A stretch of 64,000 nt of DNA from Pezicula radicicola (Eukaryota > Ascomycota > Leotiomycetes > Helotiales > Dermateaceae), in assembly GCA_003008705.1 (NCBI GenBank), contig PDUO01000017.1, forward strand, positions 967,451 through 1,031,450. The letters run 5' to 3'. Under the pieces are notes generated by a model. The model made no database searches, was not told the origin of the DNA, and worked only from the letters and a program-made list of their open reading frames with translations. Position numbers and translations under genes: made by a program. Numbering within the stretch: the first letter of the stretch is position 1; every line of letters begins with the position of its first letter. Positions 23,915 to 35,032 of this stretch are shown here, one piece after another.

Positions 23915-26900
23915 ATGCCAGCCGTAGACATGGCAGAAAACAAACAATCGATCAAGGTGCTCGATGAGCTGATGGCCAAGTTGTCCGTCTCCAAGGAACA
24001 GGAAGACATCAACCTTGCTACCAAGAACATTGCAACCTTCATCAACGGTGCTATTGAGGAGAAGGACGCTCCTACCAAGTAAGTATCTCAAGATCTCAAT
24101 ACCACTGTGACTACTGTATATCTGCGCTCTCTCGAGTCTTTAAGTGTGGGAAGTTCCCATGATTTGAGTCGTTCGAGGTCAAGACTCCAGATATGGGTTA
24201 GGTGGCAATCTACGGTCGCAGATTCACAACTGCAAAATTTTCGGGCGCTCTTCAAAACCGACGGTGTGCTGACATTTCACCCTCACAGGACCGTCGAAGC
24301 CCTCAAGAAGCAGCTCGCAAACAAGAAGGATGCCGCTGTTCGTGAGCGCGCTCTCAACGCCATCCAGGCTATTGCTGAGCACGCCGATATCTCCCCCGCC
24401 GTCGAGCCATACCTCATCGTCCTCCTCTCCCACGTTTTGACCGCCGTCGGTGACAAGATGGTCCCAGTCAGAAATGCAGCAAACCAGGCAGCTTTGGCTA
24501 TCGCAAAGGCCATCAACGCCAATGCCGTCAAGATTACCCTTCAACCAGTTGTCAACTCCATCTTGACTGCTCAAAAGTGGCAAGAAAAGATCACCGGCTT
24601 GACCTTCATCGAAGAGCTCGTCAAGACCTCGCCTCTGCAACTCGCTCTTCGTGTACCAGAACTTATTCCCGTTGTCTCCGAGTCAATGTGGGACACCAAG
24701 CCAGAAGTCAAGAAGATGGCATACGGCACAATGGAGAAGGTCTGCGGTCTTATCGTTAATAAGGATATTGAACGTTTCATTCCCGAACTTATCAAGTGTA
24801 TCGCCAAGCCAGAAAACGTCCCAGAGACAGTTCACTTGCTCGGTGCCACCACTTTCGTTACCGATGTTCACGAGCCAACCCTCGCCATTATGGTCCCTCT
24901 CCTCGATCGTGGTCTTGCTGAGCGTGAGACTGCCATCAAGCGAAAGTCTGCCGTCATTGTCGACAACATGTGCAAGCTGGTCGAGGATCCACAAATCGTC
25001 GCTGCTTTCTTGCCAAAGCTTATGCCTGGTCTGATTAAGAACTACGAAAACTTGGCTGATCCTGAGGCTCGTGAGAAGACCAAGCAAGGTCTTGACACCC
25101 TCAAGCGTGTTGGTGCCGTTGGTGCTGACGGAAAGTTGCCCGAGGTCTCCCACGCTGGTGACATTTCCACCGTTCTTGCTCACCTTAAGGAGATCCTTGA
25201 GCCAAAGCACAAGGCTGCTATCACTAAATTCGAGCCAGCCCTCGAGTACATTTCCGCCATCGCTGGTCAACTTATCGACGAGAAGGATGCCGACTCTACC
25301 AGCTGGTCCACCAACCTCAAGAGTTACGTCGCTGCCATCCTTGGTGACAGCGAAGCTCAAGGAATTGTTGATCTTCTCCGAAAGAAGGCCTCTCCTCTTG
25401 CCGAAGCTGAGGATGCTGAGGAGGCTGATGACGAAGAGGGAGAGGATCTTTGCAACTGCACATTCAACTTGGCCTATGGTGCTAAGATTCTCCTGAACCA
25501 GACCCATCTCCGCCTCAAGCGTGGTCAGCGTTATGGTCTTTGCGGTCCTAACGGTTCCGGAAAGTCAACTCTCATGCGCGCCATCAACAACGAGCAAGTC
25601 GAGGGTTTCCCAAAGAAGAGCGAGGTCAAGACTGTGTTCGTTGAGCACGATCTCGACTCCGCAGATACTGAGCAGACCACCATTGCTTGGACCATGAAGA
25701 AGCTTGCTGAGGTCGGTGTTCAGACCTCCCAAGCTGAGGTCGAGAAGCAATTGGGCGAATTCGGTTTCACCCCTGAGATGACTTCAAACTTGATCACTGC
25801 CTTGTCCGGTGGTTGGAAGATGAAGTTGGCTCTTGCTCGTGCCGTGTTCGAGGACCCTGATATTCTTCTTCTCGATGAACCTACCAACCATTTGGATGTC
25901 AAGAACGTCAAGTGGCTCGAGGAGTATCTCCAGAATTCTCCTTGCACATCCATTATCGTATCCCACGACAGTGGCTTCCTCGACAACGTCTGCCAGCACA
26001 TTATCCACTACGAGCGTTACAAGCTCAAGCGTTACCGTGGTAACTTGAAGGAGTTCGTCAAGAAGTGCCCATCTGCTAAGTCATACTACGAGCTCGGTGC
26101 CTCCGAGCTTGAATTCAAGTTCCCCGAGCCTGGTTTCCTCGAAGGTGTTAAGACCAAGGCTAAGGCCATTGTTCGTGTCAGCAAGATGGCTTTCCAGTAC
26201 CCTGGTACTCCAAAGCCCCAAATTACCGACATCTCCTTCCAGTGTTCGCTCGGTTCCCGTATTGCCGTCATTGGTCCCAACGGTGCTGGTAAATCCACCC
26301 TTATCAACGTCTTGACCGGTGAACTCATCCCAACTACCGGTGATGTCTACACCCATGAGAACATCCGTATCGCCTACATCAAGCAACACGCTTTTGCACA
26401 CATCGATCACCACTTGGAGAAGACTCCTTCTGAGTATATCCAATGGCGTTTCCAGACTGGTGAGGATCGTGAAACCATGGATCGCGCCAACAAGATTGTC
26501 ACCGATGAGGATGAGAAGGCAATGGACAAGATCTACAAGGTCGAGGGTTCTCAACGTCGTGTTATTGGTATCCACTCTCGCCGCAAGTTCAAGAACTCTT
26601 ATGAGTACGAGTGTTCGTTCGCTCTCGGAGAGAACGTTGGCCAGAAGAACGAGCGCTGGATTCCTATGATGACTGCTGACAACGCCTGGATTCCCCGTAC
26701 CGAAATCTTGGCCTCCCATCAGAAGATGGTTGCTGAGGTTGATCAAAAGGAGGCTCTTGCCAGCGGTCAGTTCAGACCTTTGGTCCGAAAGGAGATCGAG
26801 CAGCACTGCGCCAACTTCGGTCTTGATGCTGAGTTGGTTTCCCACTCCCGTATGTTGGGTCTTTCCGGTGGTCAGCGTGTCAAGGTCGTTCTTGCTGCTT

Positions 26901-27670
26901 GCTCGTGGCAACGTCCTCATTTGATCGTTCTTGACGAACCTACCAACTACTTGGACCGTGACTCTCTAGGTGCTTTGTCAAAGGCTCTCCGATCCTTTGA
27001 GGGTGGTGTTATCATCATTACTCACTCCGCTGAGTTCACCAAGAACATCACTGAGGAAGTTTGGGCTGTTGTTGATGGAAAGATGACTCCTTCGGGTCAC
27101 AACTGGGTTCAAGGACAGGGTTCTGGCCCCAGACTAAAGGGTGATGATGACGAGGAGGAAGAGAAGGTTGGTAATCCCATTCGTATTCGTTCATTTCAAT
27201 GGCTATTCCAGATATTGGGACCTTTCTTCGAGATTCTTTCTCAAGATTTACCCTCTGCGGCTGGATTATGTTTTGGATCAAATCTTGCAGAAGCAATGCT
27301 AACCACTCAAACTTTATAGTTCGATGCCATGGGTAATAAGATTGTCTCCACCAAGAAGGCGAAGAAACTCACATCTGCTGAGCTACGGAAAAAGAAGAAG
27401 GTAAGACATTCTTCCTGTCACGTGTTAATTATATGCACGTGCTCGCTTATATCACATGACACCAAACCCCAACCCCTTTCTCTCCTCCTCAACACTTGAA
27501 CCTACAACACCCTTCGTGACCTTATACAGCCTTTTACTAACATAACATTTCTTCTCTAGGAGCGTATGCAGCGTAGAAAGAGAGGTGAAGTATGTGCATT
27601 GATACCCTCACGTTCGATTCACATATGCTAATTTATCACATAGGAGGTTTTCAGCGACGAGGATGACTGA
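23915..27670 (+). CDS. tef3: Translation elongation factor 3, eEF3 (1059 aa, 5 exons)
   Basis: A fungus-specific ribosome-bound ATPase that releases deacylated tRNA from the E site during elongation; cytosolic and essential in yeasts. Exons are 23915-24078, 24289-27166, 27320-27400, 27560-27589 and 27644-27670 (3180 bases). HEAT repeats fill about residues 30-340, followed by a helical linker. ABC domain 1 has Walker [10 protein letters not shown] (474-482), signature LSGGW and Walker [15 protein letters not shown] domain 2 has Walker [10 protein letters not shown] (717-725), the chromodomain-like insertion (WIPRTE region), LSGGQ and LDEPTNYLD. The tail is acidic (DDDEEEE), then Lys/Arg-rich (KKAKK, RKKKK, RRKRG), and ends EVFSDEDD. 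Length matches the family (about 1050). Two tiny 3' exons (30 and 27 nt) encode the tail. Codons are strongly biased to C-ending forms, as expected for high expression. The ATG at 23915 could be replaced by one five codons later (MAENKQS). Confidence 0.97.
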
Positions 27671-27963
27671 GTTGCTTTTTTAGAATTATTTCCTTTTCAT
27701 GCATAGACAAAGTTTTCGGTTTGGCGTAAAGCATTAATAGAAGAAACGGAGAAAAGTTTCAATTTCATGATAGTCGCTCGCAGTTAGTTAGACTCGCATA
27801 GAATCTTCTGTTTTCGTGAGACTGTTTGAATAAAGCAGACATTTTTGATAGCTCGTTTCATGTGTAATAGCTAGCAGCTATTCTAGTTTCCCTTTGAGTC
27901 CCCCATGGGTCAAGTGTCACTCGTCCCGCAATTCTAGTCCGTTCTGAACCCTAAATTATCCTC

Positions 27964-28745
27964 TCAGTCTTTCATCTCTTGGCTACCTGGCTCCGCGCTT
28001 GAGAATGATTGACCTGGTGTCATCTCACCTTCGGATGAGTCTTGGTGTGTTACGCTTTGTTGACTCGACGATACCTAGAGTATGATTAGTCTTCTCAAGT
28101 CGCATTTGGAGCGAGGCTTATGACGTACCATCTTGCGCCACCCATCCCTTTCAGAATTGTCATCATCCCCAATCTCGCCCTCATCCTCAACCTCGCTCTC
28201 ATCCTTCAAGCTACTCTCAACCTCACTTTCTGCATCCTCACCATCATCCTCATCTGCAGAACCTTCTCTGTCCCTCTCCTCTTTCTCCCTGGCCTCCCTT
28301 TCTTCTCTCTTCTTCACCATGTTCTCATTCGTGTCTTGGAATCTTAGTAACATTGGAGTCTCGCGGATTTCCAGCGCATTACTGATTATCTCCTCGGCCT
28401 TCTGCAGATACTCAATAGCTAGGTCGTGTCTCACGACCGAAGACAGTACTTGAAATGTGTCGATGCGCAGATAAATTGGAAGGTATGGGTAGTCCAAGAG
28501 CTCGAGGCAGATTTGTCGGCAAGTTGTGCCATCCTTTGCTGCATGAGCCTCACGGGCCTACGGTTGTTTAAGTTAGCTTACTCCGTATTTTTGAGTTCTG
28601 AAATGGGTCCAGTTTCTCAGCTGAGTTGGTTTAATAGGAGAGGAAGCAAGGGTTGTGAAATGTGTCTTGTACTCAGTCTACTTACAATGTCCATCTTTGC
28701 ATAGTATAGCTTCGCCTTCTGGGATAGTTTGATGCTAGGAGCCAT
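27964..28745 (-). CDS. Acidic small protein of unknown function (199 aa, 3 exons)
   Basis: Exons are 28745-28686, 28557-28129 and 28074-27964 (600 bases, all junctions in phase). The first 100 residues are helical and resemble a pair of TPR-like helices (KLSQKAKLYYAKMDI, then ICLELLDYPYLPIYLRIDTFQVLSSVV and DLAIEYLQKAEEIISNALE). A charged KKREEREAREKEE coiled stretch comes next, then an acidic Asp/Glu/Ser tail. I do not recognise a characterised family. It converges on the eEF3 gene, with 293 bases between the stop codons. A protein-interaction role is the most I can infer. Confidence 0.75.
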
Positions 28746-29439
28746 GATTTCGTTGTGTCAATGAGTTTGCTCCACTGTTGAGCTTGATCTGCTCTCGCGC
28801 TTCGTCTGCGACTCAACCTTTTATGTCGTTGAACCAGATTGGGGGATCGATCTGAAAATGTTTGCGAAGAGCAGTAGTTATGTTCGACTGTGCTACATGT
28901 GTTCAAAGAAGACGCGTTGTTCGCCATATGTTGACTTCGTCAGTTTGTCCTTTCGCTCTAAGCCTCCAACAAGGCTAGCGGATGTTCACCAATGCTTAAG
29001 TAAATACTATGCATTTCCTGGCTACCCCCACACCAAATTTGCAGTTTCTTTGTTCATCAGACATGTCAATCGATCAATTACTTCTACACAAATACTGCGA
29101 CCTATCCTTTGTCTCTTGTTCACCTTGACCATTACCTGTACAAGCGCGTAAATTGCCTGGTCACTTGTGTCCTCAGTCTGGGGTTCATCGCCGTTCATCC
29201 CTTCACCATCACTTGTACGAGTTTGTCAGATTGCACGATCTCTTGTGGGCTGCAGTTTCGTGGGATTTGTCCACCTCTACTACCACTTGTGTTAGTGCGC
29301 TAATTGCCTACTAGTGATTTCCGCTGTGGAAACTACACTCACCAGCTCTCCATCCCACGGCTACCACCTTCTGTTCTTGTTTCCACGGCCACACCTTTCC
29401 CTACCCGAGACTTCATCCCAAACAAATCTATAAATCACA
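28746..29439. other. Divergent intergenic region with degenerate repeats
   Basis: Lies between the starts of the 199-aa (-) and 975-aa (+) genes and must contain both promoters. The right part holds the tandem repeat annotated separately. Confidence 0.5.
29118..29320. repeat. Degenerate tandem repeat, period about 70-80 bp
   Basis: Three related units start near 29121, 29200 and 29271. Each reads approximately 'cacc-t-accattacttgta-a-g-g' followed by 'aattgc-t' and a 'cttgtg' or 'ctagtg' end. They sit about 120-320 bases upstream of the next gene. Confidence 0.45.
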
Positions 29440-32400
29440 ATGGTGAAGGGACAACATGGTAAACGTCTATCTCAGCAGGAGAATCCAGAGGAAGATGAGG
29501 ACTCGGATACCTGGCAACTTGATCAACAAAGTAAACGCACAAAGCACGACAGCCGTCAAGAGCAAGATGATGACGACATTAACGATTCCATTCAGTCCAA
29601 TCCCAAAGAGAAGCAGAAGAAAGCAAGGCACCACGAAGTGGTATGTTCAAAAGTCTTTCTGCAATGAAAGGAACAAGCTCCCGTCACTCTACACGTAAGC
29701 AACAAGTTATTGTCCAGAAGCTAACAAATCTTTTAACAGGCCCCTGATGTAATTGAGTCCATAGAGGATGTGCAACCCGCTGCATATGCCCAAGAGATGG
29801 GACAGATGGATGACGGCTTTGCAGATAGTCTTGACGCTCGCCACGTGTACGCCTCATCATCAGGGAAGCAGACTATCAAGTGGCTGCAAGCCCGCGAGAA
29901 GCTTACAGCTGTCATTCACCGTGCTCGCCTCATAGAAACCGCCACTGATGTGAATGATATATTCACAATGTACACCACAAAGCAGCGTGATTTGCACTGC
30001 ACGTACATTGATCACAAAGGCTGGTGGTATTTCTGGGTAGGATATCACTCTTCTGATATCCGTGGTACTCATGAACAATGTCGTAGAGCCGGCAGAGGGA
30101 GAAACAGGCCGAAGAAGGGTAAGACAGCTTACGTTGGGATTGAGAAGAGTTACCTCAACCTCGAAGAGGCTGAATTGCAACAGGTGTGCTCGCATCTGAA
30201 GGTTTTCTTTCAAAACTCTTTACCCGACCTCGATTTGATTATCGATTCGGTATGCAAATTATTTCTCCGCGCAGCCATATTCTGTGCTTATCCAGCACGA
30301 ACTGGGGTATACCAGCTACCTTTCAAGCTCTCACTGCGCAAGAGGAAAGATTCGACAAAGAGGGAGGTGATATGCCATATGATCGCTTCAAGTAAAGTAG
30401 ATAACAGGTCCCAGGTTGGGAAAATATGCCTGACAATCGCCTACAATGCATTCTCGGATAACCCTAACATCCCACCGCTCAATCCCTTGTACAAAGTTCC
30501 CCCTCTCGATGATGAAATCTCAGAATGGGTCACTGAAGAAGCTTCCAGTATCACCGCCAAACGAGCCGCCATCTCATTCCTATACTGGCAGCAAGGAGAA
30601 GTGTTGCTTAGACTATTCGGAACCTTTGATGATGTTAAAGTCTGGGTTGACGAGCAGAAAAAGAAGTTACAGACAAGCTCAAAGGGCCGGTCCAGAAGGG
30701 AGATGCGTATGATCCACCCTTCTTCTGCTTTACCTAAACTGACATGTTGCAGATGGGCCTTATGATGGTACCCCAATCTTCATGATTATACAGGGCGCCG
30801 CGACTCTTGCTCATCACTATGAGTATAGACCAAGTACTGCTGTCCAAAGGAGTTTCTCCTACGTTAAAGGAGAAATATCCGGTCATAAAAATCTACCCGA
30901 GTTCAGTATACCGAAGACTGCAGCTGCCCGTGCCACATTCCTTTCTGAAGTACGTGTCTGTTGGGAAACAACCCTACGCATAGAAAGGGTTTTAGACCAC
31001 GCCGCTCATATTTGCGACATGCTGTGGAAAGCGTCCATAAATGGCATCCAGATAACATGCGCATGTACCAGAGAGGAGGCACAAACCAAAAAGCACGGTT
31101 GCCACAGATGCTTCAATCCTGAAATTTGCAATAAGCTGCGGTGGACACCTGGTGGAAAGCTGTGTTGTGAAGCCTGCAGCACTTGGCTTAGTGTTAAGAA
31201 CAAATCTCCACGCATCCCCCAAAGGGTCGCATCTAGAATGCGTACAGAACTCAATTTCCTTGATCTTACCCCGTCAGAGAAGGATCAAGACATCAAATCT
31301 GCTGTTGGTTCAGTGCAAAATTATCAACAACCTCACGTCGATAAGCAACTGCTTGTCATATCAGATGCCTACTGTAATGGGACCATGGTTGAATCCCTTG
31401 ACCCGATATACGGCACCGACATGCCATGGAATGATCCCATGTTGTCCAGTGTCGAAGCTGTCCGAAGGGTTGTCCAATATAATGGACTAATTCGGTATCA
31501 TGTCGCTCCGAACATGGTTCTCACTAAGGTAAATCGTTGATCAATGCATATGTAACACGCGCTGACCATATGCAGCTTTTTGTTAACTCACTAAAAATCT
31601 ATTTCGAACCATCAATATTGCACCTGACATGGCTCATCGACAGAGCCACGGACGAGGTTGAACTCAAAGATTTGGTAGACAGAATGGACCACCTATATCT
31701 CATTGGCCTCCAGATCCCTCTCGCCCTCGAGGCACGGCTAAAGGCTAAAGATTTCGATGATGAATTCTTTCATGAATACAATCGGCAAACCAAGCTAGGA
31801 ATCGCTACTCCGAAAGGTTGTTCTTACATAAAAGGCCCCGTCTATCAGTTTTATGGGCTGCGTCGGTATGCTGGCACCATGACCGATCTAGAGGCGCAAG
31901 AGACACCAAATATCAATGCTGTCCAAAATATTCTACAAGAGATGCAGACAGTCTACCGAGAAAGTTTCCCACTACTCAATGGTATAGTGAGTATATCTAT
32001 ATCAGTATCTCCCACATTCCATCTAACACATACAAGCCCTATTTGTTCCAGGGTGGCCCACAACCAAAGAACTGGTCTTTTGAGGTGTGGTACGCTATAA
32101 TGGCCCAGCGTAAGCACTTTAAATCCTTTTAACCTAGCCTGTATGCTAATTTGTCTTAAGATCTCGAAATGATGGCCTTTGCCTGCGATAAGTACTACGC
32201 AACGACTGTATGTCTTCTTCTTAGAAACAAGCACTTTTATTAATATTATCTGTTCATAGGTCACTATTGATGAACTGGTCCTTCTCCAAGCATGGCAATG
32301 GATCCATCGGAAAGACCCTGAATGGAGAGAATTTTTCGGGCAACCTCTATCAATCTATAGGCGACATCCTCTGAGTTTGTCTATTGGAAAGCTAGCCCAT

Positions 32401-32727
32401 GGGCTTTCAATGTCACTCGGTCACAAAGGAGATGTTAAAACTCTAGCCGAGCTTCAGCCTGAGAAATGGAACATCGCTTTCCAGACGTGGAGGACGAATT
32501 CGTCTCTTGGAAATTGGGACATCGACCGTGACAAGATACGACAATATTTTCGAGAGAACCTCAAACAACATAATCCCCCACTATGGAATGCCACTCTTCC
32601 GAAACTCCCTGATTCCTGGCCTATCGATTTATACGACGTGTCTAAGTCGCCTGAACAAGCCGCAGCGGATAATCCCTTTGATTTTATCGACGACGAAATT
32701 GAGGATATTGAGGACGAAGAGGTTTGA
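29440..32727 (+). CDS. Unknown multi-exon protein with a cysteine-rich putative zinc module (975 aa, 7 exons)
   Basis: Not a family I recognise. Exons are 29440-29640, 29740-30706, 30753-31528, 31576-31986, 32052-32109, 32161-32207 and 32260-32727 (2928 bases, all in phase, GT-AG). The first 70 residues are Lys/Gln/Asp-rich and disordered, with KRTKHDSR as a possible nuclear signal. Residues 80-390 look folded. At about 490-532 a cluster of eight Cys plus a His (CxC, HGCHRC, five residues to the next Cys, then CCxxC) suggests one or two zinc sites. The region after it is helical. The C-terminus is strongly acidic (DFIDDEIEDIEDEE). The short 58- and 47-base exons restore an aromatic-rich stretch (NWSFEVWYAIM, MMAFACDKYY). 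The intact frame over seven exons argues for a functional gene. Possible roles include chromatin or nucleic-acid binding, but nothing proves this. Confidence 0.75.
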
Positions 32728-33345
32728 CAGAGCTCAGTGATGGCAGAGCAAGGTGAGGACGTTGATTTGGCTTTGCTTCAAAACCCTTATGTGTATGTAA
32801 TACAGCAGAGCAGAGACTGGCACAGCACAACCTTGCCACTTGTTTGCCCATGCTTCTCAATAAACTTCTTGTGATAGACTTATGCCAGACTTGATCATCT
32901 TAATGTGAAGAATTGTACTTAACATCTCTGTCTGAAGCTATGTACCCATTTTCTGCATGTACTCCTTTTGCATTACAACATATAGGAAGTATGCACTTTA
33001 CAGAATAGCGATAGTAGGCGGCAATTTCTTGTAATTTTGAAATTCTCTGTCAATTATAATATCACATCCTTGTAGTCGAACGCTCACCAACGTCCCGACT
33101 GAAGCAACCAACGCGAATACCTTTAATAGTCTACATGTAAAAACATATATGCTATACCTCGTCGCAAAGGGTCTCTTCAACTTTCTTCCTGCTGTGCCTT
33201 TCCCTCTCGCTGCCCATGAGCCCTGCCTTAGGTTGCTTGTCCAGAGTTCAACAAGCAAGAAGCACTGCATTTTTGCGAGGTGTACCATAATTATTCGATG
33301 AATAAGTAACCTATAGGCAGCTTTCTGAATATATTCAGCCATGAT
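32728..33345. other. Convergent 3' intergenic region
   Basis: Between the stops of the 975-aa gene (+) and the NADAR gene (-). A 114-codon minus frame at 32998-33342 ends just before the NADAR stop. It has no recognisable domain and is probably chance. Confidence 0.45.
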
Positions 33346-35032
33346 CTACTCCTTTATCCGCAGATTAAGATTCCCTACAGCCTTTGTGTAGACCTGCAAC
33401 CATTTTCTGAACTCCTTTCTGCGTTCTCCATAAGGCCTCGATATTCCGGCCAAAGCATTGAAGTAAAGCCCATCCATCATAAGCTTGAAATAATCTCTGT
33501 CCAATGCCTTTCTGTTCTCCTCTCTGAAGATCTCGTCTAAGAAGCGATTTACCTCCTCTGCAGAGTATGGTTTCTCCTTGGCCTTGACAACATCTGCAAA
33601 CACCTTCCTCCAGGGGCCCTCTGAATTTCGAAATGTCTCTATTAGACTAATTCGCACCTCCTCCAGAACCCTTATAAGAGCGTTCTGATGCTCGTTCCAA
33701 TACCGTGCAAGCGCCACAAACTCATCCTCTGTCTTAGCTTTCTTGATGTCCTCTGCATACATCAACCTATCAAGAGGCTGCCACATTGCCATGAACTCCC
33801 GGAGCTTATTGTTGGTTACCGAAAGATCTCTCCGAGATATATGAATCACCTCCATGATTCGATATACTATCTGGGCATTCAACAACTTTTGGATCAGTTT
33901 TGACGCATGGTCTTGCCCCTTGCCTGGGTCAAGTTGACCTAGTATAGACGCTGGAGTACCAGGGTCTGGAACATCTTCGAATGCCTCGTAGTCTCCAATC
34001 AGAGCCATTCCCGCGTGGTTGACTCCCCTACAGAAGTGAACATACTCCCTCACAACTGTGGCCGATGTTTTGGCAATGAGGTGAGCATTGAGGATCTCGG
34101 TCGAGTCTCCCTCGATCAGCTTTAAGAACGATGCCTTCATAGAATCTAGAAACTGAGACTCCTCGTCTTCCATAGTTAATTTCCTGTTGCCTTTGTCGCT
34201 ATCTGTGAGTTCATAAGCATGAGAACGAATATACTTTCATACAACCCACCTAGCTCTCCAGGTAATGGCAATGGTTTCTTTACGTCGCTCTCGTTGCTAT
34301 CTGCAACTTTGTCAGCATTGGAAGGAATTGAACCTTCTAGAACTCACCTAGTTCTTGAGGCGGCGGTACAGGCTTGTCTGATGCGCCATTTGTTGTGTTT
34401 TGGTCGAATGCTGATGTGGCTTTGAAGTGCTGTGTGTTTTGTCCTTTCATTGATCTAATTCTCGCTCGCGCATACTCCAAGGCCTTACCCATCAAATTTT
34501 GGCCCCACTCACTCTCCGGCGTACTCAAAGCCTGCTTTGCGGTCAATCCAATGCCCCATTTTCTATCCGCTTTTCTGCGTCCTTTAGCAGGTGCAGTTTC
34601 AACTAGCCTCTTGCTTCCCGTTGACAGCAATCTCTCTTTCAAATTCTCCAACTTTGAGAGACTATTCGTAAACCTCAAAAATGAAGCCTGTCCAGCTATT
34701 CTCTGATCATGCTGGATCCAGATCATATCAGAGAACTTTGTTGCTCCTTCACCTTTGCCAACAGACTTGCCAAGATGCTTCATCTTGACGGGCGATTTCT
34801 CAGCCATTATTTTCGCAGCATATTCCTCGTCGTTAAATGTAAGAGCCTTGTGGTACATGAAATACCTACGATTGAGATTATTTGAATGCCCGTAAATCGT
34901 GGATAGAATGCAGTCTTACTGTTCGCCACAGCTAAATTCCTTGCCTTCTTCATCCAGAAACGGGCTTGGATAATGCATTGATAAAAAATGACTTCTGCCG
35001 TAGAAAAATTCAAATTCTTCTTTATCAGACAT
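33346..35032 (-). CDS. NADAR-domain (YbiA-like) protein with an unknown C-terminal domain (512 aa, 4 exons)
   Basis: Exons are 35032-34920, 34865-34348, 34300-34250 and 34202-33346 (1539 bases). Residues 8-175 match the NADAR/DUF1768 pattern. They begin FFYGRSHFLSMHYPSPF, then GEQYFMYHKALTF with the conserved Glu37. Later blocks are LLSTGSKRLVETAP, KWGIGLTAKQAL and WGQNLMGKALEYARARI. Family knowledge: bacterial NADAR proteins are N-glycosidases acting on riboflavin intermediates, and some reverse guanine ADP-ribosylation in defence or toxin systems. Residues 195-235 are a linker made of a duplicated unit (PPPQELDSNESD and PLPGELDSDKG). Residues 240-512 form a helical domain, with FVALARYWNEHQNAL and a run of charged helices, that I do not recognise. 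If exon 4 were missed it would look like a separate 275-aa gene starting MEDEESQ, but splicing fuses it in frame. Substrate unknown; ADP-ribose or a nucleotide is the reasonable inference. Confidence 0.8.

Noticed and set aside
24224..26920. Long open frames antisense to and in alternate frames of eEF3 (up to 279 codons)
   Set aside because: They are shadows of strongly biased codon use in a highly expressed gene; their translations show no domains.
32998..33342. 114-codon minus frame just downstream of the NADAR stop
   Set aside because: No similarity, begins and ends in 3' flanking DNA, and is not connected by splice sites.
33346..34173. Separate 275-aa gene starting MEDEESQ
   Set aside because: Two GT-AG introns join it in phase to the NADAR frame upstream, and no independent promoter space exists.
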